Positions 25,611 to 33,446 of a DNA stretch of 49,734 nucleotides are shown piece after piece. The stretch comes from Halanaerobiales bacterium (GTDB lineage: Bacteria > Bacillota > Halanaerobiia > Halanaerobiales > DTU029), in NCBI GenBank assembly GCA_022360715.1, contig JAKSCG010000152.1, positions 1 to 49,734 on the forward strand. Reading direction: 5' to 3'. The first letter of the stretch is position 1. Each line of letters opens with the position of its first letter. Below the pieces are notes generated by a model. The model searched no databases. It was not told the origin of the DNA and worked only from the letters and a program-made list of their open reading frames with translations. Made by a program: the position numbers and the translations under genes.

Positions 25611-26690
25611 TTAAACTGCAAAATAGTGTGCCCCGATTTTAATGATCACCGTGCGATAAAAAACCCATCGCGAAGTAGCTGTCCTGGGGTTATAGTAATA
25701 AATAGCTCCCCGGGACGGGTCCCAACCGTTCAGGGCATACTCAACAGCCCGGTATGCTTGCTGATCAGGCTGTAACCAGAACTGCCCGTCATGTACTGCC
25801 GTAAACTGCCAGGGTTGAAAAATAACCCCGCGGACCGTATCCGGAAAAAGGGGATGTAATACCCGGTTAATCACAACCGCGGCAACGGCAACCTGGCCCT
25901 GAAAGGGTTCTCCTCTGGCTTCTGAATAGACGGCCCGGGCCATTAAGTCGATCTCCTCCTTAGTAACCGCAATCCTCCCCCGGCTGCGGTCGGTTACCGA
26001 CAAAGGGATCGTTAACTGTTGTCCGACCCAGAGATAATTGGACCTAAGGTTGTTATAAGACTTAACCCTGTCCATTGAAACCGCAAATCGTCGGGCAATG
26101 GCATAAAGGGTATCACCGGAACGGACGGTGTAGGTAAAGGTAGTTCTGGGCCTGACCAGAGGAATTCTTAGCTTTTGACCACTATAGATATAATTAGAGT
26201 ATAAACCGTTAATATCCTTAATTACTGCAATCGTAGTATTATACTGACGGGCCAGCAAATATAAACTGTCCCCCGGTTTAACGTAATAGATAAAGTCACT
26301 CCCCCCGGACAAGGGGATAACTAACCTCTGTCCTACATATAGATAATCAGAGCGCAGGCCGTTTCTTAATTTAATTACTTCCACGGTGCTTTGATATTTT
26401 TGGGCAATCTGATAAAGGGTATCACCCGGTTGTACAAAATAGTAATTGTATGCTTCCCCACTAGGGTCAATTCCCAACAAATTGGTATATCCGACAATCT
26501 CAAAAGGCAAATCACCGGTTGCCTCGGAAAAATCAGGGAGCGCTCCCTCTCCTGCTCCAACCCCCAGCACTTGTAACAAAATCTCTTCAGCTTTGGCTAA
26601 ATCAATACTATGTTCGCCGATGGCATGTCCTGTCTGAAAACAAGTCAAAATTAACAACAATGAAATTAATATTGCTATTCTTATCCTCAA
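25611..26690 (-). CDS. Triple-LysM SleB-type cell-wall hydrolase
   Basis: This 359-residue secreted protein has an N-terminal signal peptide (cleavage near GHA23), an uncharacterised 60-residue stretch, three LysM domains (about 82-126, 134-177, 186-230) and a C-terminal hydrolase_2 (SleB) domain (about 242-359). The domain shows ARAVYSEARGEPFQGQVAVAAVVINRV with a likely catalytic Glu257. SleB enzymes are lytic transglycosylases that open spore cortex peptidoglycan during germination; some relatives act on vegetative wall. The start is TTG 26690 with AAGGAGG ten bases upstream. LysM here replaces the SPOR-like binding domain of Bacillus SleB. Confidence 0.92.
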   Translation of the reverse strand: MRIRIAILISLLLILTCFQTGHAIGEHSIDLAKAEEILLQVLGVGAGEGALPDFSEATGDLPFEIVGYTNLLGIDPSGEAYNYYFVQPGDTLYQIAQKYQSTVEVIKLRNGLRSDYLYVGQRLVIPLSGGSDFIYYVKPGDSLYLLARQYNTTIAVIKDINGLYSNYIYSGQKLRIPLVRPRTTFTYTVRSGDTLYAIARRFAVSMDRVKSYNNLRSNYLWVGQQLTIPLSVTDRSRGRIAVTKEEIDLMARAVYSEARGEPFQGQVAVAAVVINRVLHPLFPDTVRGVIFQPWQFTAVHDGQFWLQPDQQAYRAVEYALNGWDPSRGAIYYYNPRTATSRWVFYRTVIIKIGAHYFAV

Positions 26691-26792
26691 AATATAATCT
26701 CCTCCTTATCTTAAAAATAATTCCAGGTTTATTATACAGGAATGCCTCGTCCTTTTCAAAAGAAACATTTGTTATTTTCTTAACGGTATTTA

Positions 26793-26828
26793 AAAAAAAG
26801 CTGCCGGTGATTTCCCGGCAGCTTTTTT
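26793..26828 (-). terminator. Strong rho-independent terminator after the activase gene
   Basis: Arms 26799-26807 and 26815-26823 (AGCTGCCGG / CCGGCAGCT) extend through flanking A and T runs, giving U-tracts on both strands. The activase stop codon at 26827 merges into the hairpin. It ends the three-gene activase transcript before the LysM-SleB gene. Confidence 0.93.
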
Positions 26829-27816
26829 AAATAATCTCTTTCAATTTTACCTGTTTAATATTTTCCTTCCACTTGCCGCAGCGATCCCCCCAAACGGCGA
26901 TCGTAACCTCATTGGCCTCTACTTTAATTACTTCACACATATTGGCACAACCCTCGCAAATAAAACTGGAAGGTGTAAAATCGGTTTTAAGGGAATCAAG
27001 GCCTCTAAAACTACTGCAACCCTTTTGCTCGACCTCTTCCCAGGCCAGAATAGCCGCCCCGATCGCCCCCATTACATCAAAGTAATCGGGGACTGTCACC
27101 GTCTGCTTTAGCTCTTCTTCAAAAGCGGCCTTAATTCCAGTGTTAGCGGCAACTCCTCCCTGGAAAACAAAAGGGGGTTGGAGCATTTTTCCTCTCCCCA
27201 GATTATTAATAAAATTCCTGACCAGGGCCCGGCAGAGCCCCATGATAATATCCGCTTTGGAAAAACCATACTGTTGTTTAGCAATCATATCCGACTCGGC
27301 AAAAACAGTGCACCGGCCGGCAATCTGAACATTAGTCTTTGACTTTAAAGCCATTTCGCCAAACCGGTCGATCGGCAGACCCAGCCTTTCCGCCTGATGG
27401 TCGAGAAAAGAACCGGTTCCGGCAGCACAGACCGTATTCATGGCAAAATCAACTACCATCCCGTCTTTAACCAGAATCAGTTTGGAATCCTGACCACCGA
27501 TTTCAAAGATAGTCCGCACATCAGGCTTAATATTAGTTGTCGCAACGGCATGAGCCGTTATTTCATTTTTCACAATATCAGCGCCGACCATAACTCCGGC
27601 CAATTGGCGACCACTACCGGTCGTTCCTACCCCGGCAATGGTAGTATCATCACCCAGCTCATCCTTAAGTCGATAAAGGCCCTTTTTGATGGCAACAAGG
27701 GGTTGACCATTTGTCCGGGTATAGTATGTAAAGACGATTTTTTGATCAGACCCGATTGCGGCAATATTAGTACTTACAGAACCAACATCAATTCCTACAT
27801 AAACCTCACTCAACAT
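26827..27816 (-). CDS. 2-Hydroxyacyl-CoA dehydratase activator-like ATPase (BadF/HgdC family)
   Basis: This 329-residue ASKHA-fold ATPase has GIDVGSVSTN (8-17), GVGTTGSGR, FEIGGQDSK and the two cysteines that bridge a 4Fe-4S cluster between subunits: Cys130 (NTVCAAGTG) and Cys169 (AGRCTVFAESD). Such archerases couple ATP hydrolysis to injecting a low-potential electron into dehydratase partners. Residues beyond about 265 are extra compared with HgdC and carry four more cysteines (Cys287, 290, 294 and 313), possibly a second metal site. The ATG has AAGGGGAT upstream. Its partners are the two genes directly upstream, eleven and fifteen bases apart. Confidence 0.92.
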   Translation of the reverse strand: MLSEVYVGIDVGSVSTNIAAIGSDQKIVFTYYTRTNGQPLVAIKKGLYRLKDELGDDTTIAGVGTTGSGRQLAGVMVGADIVKNEITAHAVATTNIKPDVRTIFEIGGQDSKLILVKDGMVVDFAMNTVCAAGTGSFLDHQAERLGLPIDRFGEMALKSKTNVQIAGRCTVFAESDMIAKQQYGFSKADIIMGLCRALVRNFINNLGRGKMLQPPFVFQGGVAANTGIKAAFEEELKQTVTVPDYFDVMGAIGAAILAWEEVEQKGCSSFRGLDSLKTDFTPSSFICEGCANMCEVIKVEANEVTIAVWGDRCGKWKENIKQVKLKEII

Positions 27817-27827
27817 AAATCATCCCC

Positions 27828-28916
27828 TTATGAGATATGCCTAGCCCTGTCCTTCTTCCTGATTAAATCTACAAAAGCCTCTATTCTGGTCAGATTATTC
27901 GTCAAACCGCTCTGTTCGTCCAGGGATAGGGTCAAAATCGGTATATCATATACCCGGGACATTTCCGGAATAATACTCTCGGTCACCAGTTCCGGCAAAC
28001 AGGCAAAGGGTTTGAGATGAACAATCCCATCAAATCCCCGCTCTTTAAAATCAATGATATGACCGATATTCTGTTTAGCATGACCACCAATAACTATATC
28101 AATGTATTTCTCCGCTTTGGCCATAATCCCTTTTTCTTTTTTTCCCTTACCGGGAATTAGCATATAATCAACCCATTCGGACAAATACTGGGACCGCTCT
28201 GTTTCACAGCCCAGGTCATTTAATATATTTTCGATCCCCATATTGATCGAAGGCTCCAGCACTACGTATATCTCCCCAATTATCCCGATCTTGATCCGGT
28301 CCCGCTCTTCAACTTTACTCAGTTCAATCTCTTTAATAATCTCTTCAGTCTTACTCCGGGCAAGAGCCAGCCCCTTACCGTTAAATACATTGGCATACTC
28401 TTTTTGAATCAACAGCCAGGCCTTTTCGGCCGAACCGGCTTTGCGTTGATACGGGCTAATCCGGTGAAGCAGTCGCTCACATTTATCAAGCTCTGACATT
28501 ACTCGATAAGTCAGGAAAGTAGCCCGGAGCAACCGAAAAAAAGAGTTATCCCCCTTCAACCTTTTGACATTATTATAAAATCCTTTCCAATTATATAGGG
28601 GTTCATCAAAAATAACTACCTCGGCCTGATACCCCAGATTCTTCAAATTCCGGGCGTGAATCTCACCATAAAAACCAGCCCGACAGGGGCCGTGTCCCCC
28701 GCTGGAAAAAATTAGCTCAGCCCCCAATTCACAAGCCTCAATATAGCTACCCATCAGCACTTTAAATGGAAAACAGGCAAATTCCGGACTATTCTTTGCA
28801 CCCAGTTCCACCGTGCGTTGAGTTGGGCGGGGAGGGACGATCACCTCATACCCCAGCTGTTCAAACAACTTCCGGTAAGCTGTCACCGGACCCATATAAG
28901 GAAATGAAACTTTCAA
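27828..28916 (-). CDS. Acyl-CoA dehydratase-like / CoA-activase-associated protein
   Basis: This 362-residue protein resembles the 2-hydroxyglutaryl-CoA dehydratase D-component superfamily and DUF2229-type activase-associated proteins. It opens MKVSFPYMGPVTAYRKLFEQLGYEVIVPP and has conserved cysteines in EFACFPFK, GGHGPCRAGFYGE and KPFACLPEL, plausible ligands of an iron-sulfur cluster. It starts at TTG 28916 behind a run of G. It is translated in tight series with the activator gene. The substrate is unknown; members of this group are often of undefined function, so I do not assign a reaction. Confidence 0.82.
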   Translation of the reverse strand: MKVSFPYMGPVTAYRKLFEQLGYEVIVPPRPTQRTVELGAKNSPEFACFPFKVLMGSYIEACELGAELIFSSGGHGPCRAGFYGEIHARNLKNLGYQAEVVIFDEPLYNWKGFYNNVKRLKGDNSFFRLLRATFLTYRVMSELDKCERLLHRISPYQRKAGSAEKAWLLIQKEYANVFNGKGLALARSKTEEIIKEIELSKVEERDRIKIGIIGEIYVVLEPSINMGIENILNDLGCETERSQYLSEWVDYMLIPGKGKKEKGIMAKAEKYIDIVIGGHAKQNIGHIIDFKERGFDGIVHLKPFACLPELVTESIIPEMSRVYDIPILTLSLDEQSGLTNNLTRIEAFVDLIRKKDRARHIS

Positions 28917-28931
28917 AAGTACCCCCCCTTT

Positions 28932-29921
28932 TTAACTAATTTTGCTTTTCCGGCGTTTGAGCATATCAATAAAGGCCTCTACTCTTGTCTGGAGATGATT
29001 TTCCCCGGTATGTTCATCAATTCTAATCAGCATATAGGGTATTTTGGCTCTGTCTGATTCTAATTCCAATAGCCTACCCAGGAAAGCATCTGGCCCACAG
29101 CCAAAAGCCGTAATATGAATAATCCCGTCGACCAGTTTTTTTTGCAGCATCTGATAGCCGGCTCCCAGCAGTTTATTAGTAAAAGTCCAGAAAAGTGGCT
29201 TAGATAGCTGAGCCACATACTGATCGAGTAGTTCTTCCTCATACATATCAAAAGTAATAAAATCGATCCCCATCTGGTTCAGTTTACCGGTAATCCCCAT
29301 ATTAACAAAATCATCGTAAATATTATAAACATATCCTAACAAACCCAGCTTTATATGATTATTATTTTCCTTGGGGAGCAGTTCTTTACCGGAAACACCC
29401 TCTACGACCATTTTATTTGCTTCACAAGACATATAACCCATTTTGTTAATTGTTCTAAACCTTTTCCATTTTTCCCCGGAGAAGGCAGCCGCTTTTTTTA
29501 ATTCTTTAATGGAAAGATCTAATTTATCGAGCAAGGGCAGGTAGTGCTTATAATTTGAAATATCATCACTCCGCGCATTGATCTGACAGGTCAGCAATTT
29601 TCCCTTAACCCCCGGTACCCCGTATTTCATAATAGCCGGTAACCCCATAAATTTGGGACAAAAAAACTCTCCGCGGCGGATTGCTTCCATCCTGGGGATA
29701 AAGACGAAATCAACCCCCTTATCCAGCAGCTCAAAAACATGTCCAATAAATATTTTAACCGGCACACACAGTTCCGGGACTGATACTTTTACTCCCCGAT
29801 TGACTAATTCTTTATTGGTATTCCCGGAGATCACTACCTGAAATCCTAACTCTTCGAAAAAAGGCCGCCAGAAAGAAATATAGTATTGATATAATAAAGC
29901 TCCGGGAATCCCGATCTGCAT
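28932..29921 (-). CDS. Acyl-CoA dehydratase activase-related (DUF2229-like) protein
   Basis: This 329-residue protein has the same general fold pattern as its downstream neighbour: it starts MQIGIPGALLYQYYISFWRPFFEELGFQVVIS and places cysteines in VPELCVPVK, EFFCPKFMG, LLTCQINAR and FGCGPDAFLG. In many Firmicutes, segments like this and the two following genes are fused into one very large CoA-protein activase; here they are three separate chains. It is the first gene of the cluster, with ATG 29921. No catalytic function can be assigned. Confidence 0.8.
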   Translation of the reverse strand: MQIGIPGALLYQYYISFWRPFFEELGFQVVISGNTNKELVNRGVKVSVPELCVPVKIFIGHVFELLDKGVDFVFIPRMEAIRRGEFFCPKFMGLPAIMKYGVPGVKGKLLTCQINARSDDISNYKHYLPLLDKLDLSIKELKKAAAFSGEKWKRFRTINKMGYMSCEANKMVVEGVSGKELLPKENNNHIKLGLLGYVYNIYDDFVNMGITGKLNQMGIDFITFDMYEEELLDQYVAQLSKPLFWTFTNKLLGAGYQMLQKKLVDGIIHITAFGCGPDAFLGRLLELESDRAKIPYMLIRIDEHTGENHLQTRVEAFIDMLKRRKSKIS

Positions 29922-30026
29922 AATTTACCGCCACCTAATATTAAATAATATTTTGATTCTATTCTTCTAATAAAAATACTGACGTAAAAAGTATAACGGA
30001 TATGAGCTATTTTGTCAATATAGTTT

Positions 30027-30066
30027 AAAAAAAGGGACGGTCCCGCCGGATCGCCCCCACCTTTTT
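30027..30066 (-). terminator. Probable terminator after the BMP receptor gene
   Basis: On the minus strand AAAAAGG (30060-30066) can pair with CCTTTTT (30029-30035), enclosing a GC-rich segment that can itself fold (GGGA / TCCC), and a T-run follows. The structure is less regular than the other terminators here. The rest of the 164-base gap 29922-30085 shows nothing further. Confidence 0.45.
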
Positions 30067-30085
30067 AATAATGTTAATTTAATCC

Positions 30086-31084
30086 TTACTCTCCATACAT
30101 TTGACTGAATTCTTCACGGCTAGCCGGGACTTTAACATCACCGGCCTGAATTAGTAAACTATAGCCATCAACCAGTTCAATGGTTTCCTGATCAAACATC
30201 TTAAGGGCCTGGTCACTATAACCAACACCATTTTGCGCTAAGCCAAGGACAACATGGCCAGGAGTCCACTGCTCCCGAAGTAATGTTTTAGAACCATCGT
30301 ATACGGCCAGATCAACCCGTTTTAACATACTGGTCAGCACGCTATCCGGAGCCAGATGGGCCTGAGGGCTATCGACGCCAATGGCAAAATAGTCCGGTCC
30401 TTTTTCCTGGGCAGCCTTGATTACACCAATCCCGCAAGCTCCCGAAGCATGATATATTACATCTGCTCCCTGGGAAAATTGAGTTAAAGCCAGCTCTTTA
30501 CCCTTTAAAACATCGTCAAAAACACCGGTATAACCAATAATAATTTCGGCATCTGGATTAACGGCCTTGACCCCGGCTCTAAACCCGGCCTCAAATTTAT
30601 GGATCAGCGGGAAATCCATTCCACCGATAAAGCCGATTTTATCTACTTTAGTTTTTTGGGCGGCAAAAAGACCGACCAGGAAAGAACCCTGCTGTTCTTC
30701 AAAGGTAACCGATTTAACATTAGGAGCGTCAACAACGGCATCAATCAACCCGAATTTTGTCTCAGGATAGAGTTCGGCTACCTCAGCCAAAGCATCCTGC
30801 ATTAGAAAACCAACCGCCCAGACCATATCAAAGCCTTGTTCGGCCAGACTACTTAAATTATCAACATAGTCAGTCATTAAAGCCGATTCAACGACAGTAA
30901 TTTCCACCCCATATTTATCCTGAAGCATCACTAACCCACGATAAGCAGCGTCATTAAACGACTGATCACCTAAACCACCGATATCAGTAACCATCCCCAC
31001 CTTGATGTTTATTGCCCCAACTGCCAGCGAAAGGGTAAAAAGACAGACCAAAACTAAACTAAAAATCCACAACTTTTTTATCAA
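30086..31084 (-). CDS. BMP/PnrA-family nucleoside-binding receptor (orphan)
   Basis: This 332-residue binding protein of the BMP (Med/PnrA) family has a signal peptide (hydrophobic 8-22) and no lipobox cysteine. Family stretches are VTDIGGLGDQSFNDAAYRGL, NVKSVTFEEQQGSFLVGLFAA, IGFIGGMDFPLIHKFEAGF and the ligand-region ADVIYHASGACGIGVI. Characterised members bind purine nucleosides. The expected ATPase and two permease genes are not beside it, so it either serves a transporter encoded elsewhere or acts as a sensor ligand trap. The start is TTG 31084 with GGGAGG eight bases upstream. Confidence 0.93.
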   Translation of the reverse strand: MIKKLWIFSLVLVCLFTLSLAVGAINIKVGMVTDIGGLGDQSFNDAAYRGLVMLQDKYGVEITVVESALMTDYVDNLSSLAEQGFDMVWAVGFLMQDALAEVAELYPETKFGLIDAVVDAPNVKSVTFEEQQGSFLVGLFAAQKTKVDKIGFIGGMDFPLIHKFEAGFRAGVKAVNPDAEIIIGYTGVFDDVLKGKELALTQFSQGADVIYHASGACGIGVIKAAQEKGPDYFAIGVDSPQAHLAPDSVLTSMLKRVDLAVYDGSKTLLREQWTPGHVVLGLAQNGVGYSDQALKMFDQETIELVDGYSLLIQAGDVKVPASREEFSQMYGE

Positions 31085-31287
31085 TATTTTTACCTCCCAT
31101 ATAATAACTTTAATCTATTATTTCTACAATTATTATGAAATTCCTGCCCATTAAAAAGTATTTTACTAATAAGTTTTCCTGATAACATTAAAATATTTTC
31201 AGGACTAAAGCAGGATTTTAATAGATTTTAGCGTAATATAATATCATAATGGTAGAAAATTATTTATTTTTACGTAAATAGACGTAA

Positions 31288-31372
31288 AATGTCAAAGGCA
31301 AACCTTTTGAAAAAAAGGGACGCAAAGCTATGGGTCTAAAATCTTGTCGATTATGACTGCCAGGCTGCCGAA
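31288..31372 (+). promoter_or_regulatory. Cyclic-di-GMP-I (GEMM) riboswitch aptamer
   Basis: The conserved GEMM-I elements occur in order: AAAGGCAAACC (31294-31304), a short hairpin loop with GAAA, GGGACGCAAAGC (31317-31328), GGGTCTAAA, and the closing GCCAGGCTGCCG (31359-31370). The GACGCAAAGC tract and the GGCAAACC tetraloop-receptor side are diagnostic. It lies in a 353-base gap upstream of the CheY-like gene, about 70 bases before its start. A TATAAT box at 31237-31242 may be the promoter, but no good -35 accompanies it. Confidence 0.92.
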
Positions 31373-31388
31373 AATATCTTCCTGGCAG

Positions 31389-31419
31389 CTTATAACATTT
31401 TGTTATAAGTCTTTTTATT
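31389..31419 (+). terminator. Riboswitch expression-platform terminator
   Basis: CTTATAAC (31389-31396) and GTTATAAG (31402-31409) form an eight-pair stem with a five-base loop followed by TCTTTTTATT. Just before it, CCTGGCAG (31381-31388) can pair with CTGCCAGG (31357-31364) inside the aptamer, so ligand binding and this pairing compete. Whether c-di-GMP turns the genes on or off cannot be read from sequence alone. Confidence 0.8.
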
Positions 31420-31437
31420 CTGGGGAGGGGAATTTAA

Positions 31438-31818
31438 ATGGTAACTGTTTTGATCGTTGATGATTCAAAATGGATGAGGATGCAGATTAAACGGGCCTTG
31501 GAAAAGCTAGGATGTATTGTCATTGGTACGGCTGAAAACGGGGCGGAAGGGGTCAAAAAATATAAAATTTTAAACCCTACACTGGTAATCATGGATATCA
31601 CTATGCCCGTGATGAATGGTCTTGTGGCCTTAAAAAAAATTAAAGAATATGATCAAAAAGCTAATGTTATTATCTGCAGCTCGCTCAACCAGGACCCAAT
31701 GCTCGCGGAAACCCAATCACTTGGAGCCAAAGTTTGGTTAACTAAACCCTTTGCTGAAAAAGAATTGCATACAATAATTAAAAAAAATTTCAAAGACCAA
31801 TTAATTATTCCTTATTAA
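31438..31818 (+). CDS. CheY-like single-domain response regulator
   Basis: This 126-residue protein consists of one receiver domain with no output domain. Acidic pocket Asp8/Asp9, phosphoacceptor Asp53 (MDITMPVMNG), Ser81/82 and Lys103 (LTKPF) are present. Proteins of this form act by phosphorylation-dependent binding, for example to a flagellar switch or a kinase. GGGGAGGGG precedes the ATG. Its message begins with a c-di-GMP riboswitch, so its level should follow that second messenger. No cognate kinase is directly adjacent; the histidine kinase at 32271 is on the other strand and has its own regulator. Confidence 0.95.
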   Translation: MVTVLIVDDSKWMRMQIKRALEKLGCIVIGTAENGAEGVKKYKILNPTLVIMDITMPVMNGLVALKKIKEYDQKANVIICSSLNQDPMLAETQSLGAKVWLTKPFAEKELHTIIKKNFKDQLIIPY

Positions 31819-31856
31819 CACTAATAAAATTCGTCAATTTAACAAAAACTAGCAAC

Positions 31857-32258
31857 ATGATTACTCGATTTTTTATTTATGGTTTAATCGGATGGTGTAC
31901 TGAAATATTCTGGACCGGACTGGGTTCGCTCTTGCGCGGTGATCGTAAACTAAGGGGGTGGACCTATCTGTGGATGTTTCCAATCTATGGTATGGCTATT
32001 TTATTAGAACCGATCCATCATTTGATCAAAGAGTGGCCAATTCTTATACGGGGAGGTGTCTATACCACAGCAATTTATTTGATCGAATATGTTGCCGGTT
32101 GGCTGCTCAGGAATACGATTAAAATCTGTCCCTGGGATTACACGCAAACCCCTTATGCTATTCATGGTTTCATTCGGCTGGATTATGCCCCGGCCTGGTT
32201 TGTGGCCGGCCTACTTTTTGAGAAAATATATGGTCTACTGCTCACCCTGGAAATTTAA
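31857..32258 (+). CDS. CmpB-type (PF06541-like) small membrane protein
   Basis: This 133-residue protein has about four membrane segments and starts MITRFFIYGLIGWCTEIFWTGL; later features are GWTYLWMFPIYG and a C-terminal LDYAPAWFVAGLLFEKIY. This pattern fits the family called putative ABC-transporter type IV (CmpB/DUF1113), whose function is poorly defined. It lies 38 bases after the CheY-like gene and probably shares its riboswitch-controlled transcript. The ribosome binding site is weak. It ends 12 bases from the convergent kinase gene, with no visible terminator. Confidence 0.72.
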   Translation: MITRFFIYGLIGWCTEIFWTGLGSLLRGDRKLRGWTYLWMFPIYGMAILLEPIHHLIKEWPILIRGGVYTTAIYLIEYVAGWLLRNTIKICPWDYTQTPYAIHGFIRLDYAPAWFVAGLLFEKIYGLLLTLEI

Positions 32259-32270
32259 AACAAAGGAGAC

Positions 32271-33437
32271 TTATCCTTTAAAAATGACTCTAATCACTGT
32301 CCCTTTACCCGGGGCAGCAAACAAATCAAAAATTCCCCCGTTTTCTTGACTCCGCAGCGCCATATTGTCCAGACCATTCCCCTTTAATACTTGCTTCGGA
32401 TCAAAACCCCGGCCATTATCTTTAATCATCAAAACTGCCCGGGTCTTCCGCTCACTTATCACTTCCCGGTATAAGGTTATATCGATCCGGCTGGCCTGAG
32501 CATGTTTTTGCACATTGGCCAGGGCTTCCTGGATTATTCGAAAAATAGCAAATTCCTGCTCCGGGGAAAGAAATTCGATCTCGGACAACTCCAGCTCAAC
32601 CGGAATTTGCTGACGGCGGGAAAACAATTGACAGTGGTTATAGAGGGCTTCTCCCAGACTATTTTTTTCCAGTAAAACCGGTTTTAACTCTTCGATCATT
32701 GAACGGAGTTCAGCCATGCTCCCTTCCGCCGTTTTTTCCAATTGATCGATAATCTCAATCAGCTTATTTTCCTGCCCCTCGCTCCGCTTTAACTGCTGGC
32801 GTAATGAACTGATACAGTAGATTATCCCGTGCATCCCCTGGCAAATTGAGTCATGGAGTTCCCGGGCCATCCTATTTCTTTCCCGGGTCAAGACCAGATT
32901 TTTAGTGGCTTCTTTCAGGATCATATCCTTGCTGGCCAGTTCTTCCAGGTACTTGTTTTCTAATTCCAGTATCAACATCTTCTGCTTTAGTTTCCAGTAA
33001 TTATACTCCACTACAACAACTACCACCCCAAAGATAGCTCCCCCCAAAATACCCCAAAGCATTCTATCCGGCCCGGCATAGAAAAGGCCTACAACATTGC
33101 TATTTAAAAAAACCATGATTACTACAACCAGCAACAGGCTGCTCCCAAAGCTGAGCAAGCGGCGTTTTAGCGGGCCTTCTATTCCCCGTTTCAACAACTG
33201 CCGATCGAGGAAATCACCACTCATCCCGGCTAATCCTGATAAAACTCCGCAAAAAATAGGGATTGTAAAGAGGAACAATGTCGGTCTTTCCCCACCCATG
33301 AAAACCAGAGTCAGTACGATTATCCCAAAAGAAAAGCCTAATAACGAACTGAGCAGCAAGCTTTTAAAATAGCTGTTTTTCTCGGAAATTAAAGCAATCC
33401 CGTTCCGGACTGTTTCTTTCCATCTATTTTTATTCAT
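32271..33437 (-). CDS. DesK/NarX-type membrane histidine kinase
   Basis: This 388-residue kinase has about four membrane segments in the first 145 residues with little extracellular loop, a short coiled linker, then a HisKA_3 domain with phosphorylated His195 (ARELHDSICQGM) and a HATPase domain (IIQEALANVQKHAQAS, IKDNGRGFD, GNGLDNMALRS). The small input region suggests sensing within the membrane, as in LiaS or DesK. It is the last gene of a four-gene operon with its response regulator (nine-base gap) and an ABC-2 exporter. Confidence 0.93.
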   Translation of the reverse strand: MNKNRWKETVRNGIALISEKNSYFKSLLLSSLLGFSFGIIVLTLVFMGGERPTLFLFTIPIFCGVLSGLAGMSGDFLDRQLLKRGIEGPLKRRLLSFGSSLLLVVVIMVFLNSNVVGLFYAGPDRMLWGILGGAIFGVVVVVVEYNYWKLKQKMLILELENKYLEELASKDMILKEATKNLVLTRERNRMARELHDSICQGMHGIIYCISSLRQQLKRSEGQENKLIEIIDQLEKTAEGSMAELRSMIEELKPVLLEKNSLGEALYNHCQLFSRRQQIPVELELSEIEFLSPEQEFAIFRIIQEALANVQKHAQASRIDITLYREVISERKTRAVLMIKDNGRGFDPKQVLKGNGLDNMALRSQENGGIFDLFAAPGKGTVIRVIFKG

Positions 33438-33446
33438 TATTCCCCC

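Noticed and set aside
25611..26690. Regularly spaced similar segments that might suggest a repeat array or CRISPR
   Set aside because: They are LysM domains repeated at protein level; there are no identical short repeats with unique spacers.
31357..31388. The CTGCCAGG / CCTGGCAG hairpin as the terminator before the CheY-like gene
   Set aside because: No U-run follows it, and its 5' arm belongs to the GEMM aptamer; the terminator is the next hairpin at 31389-31409.
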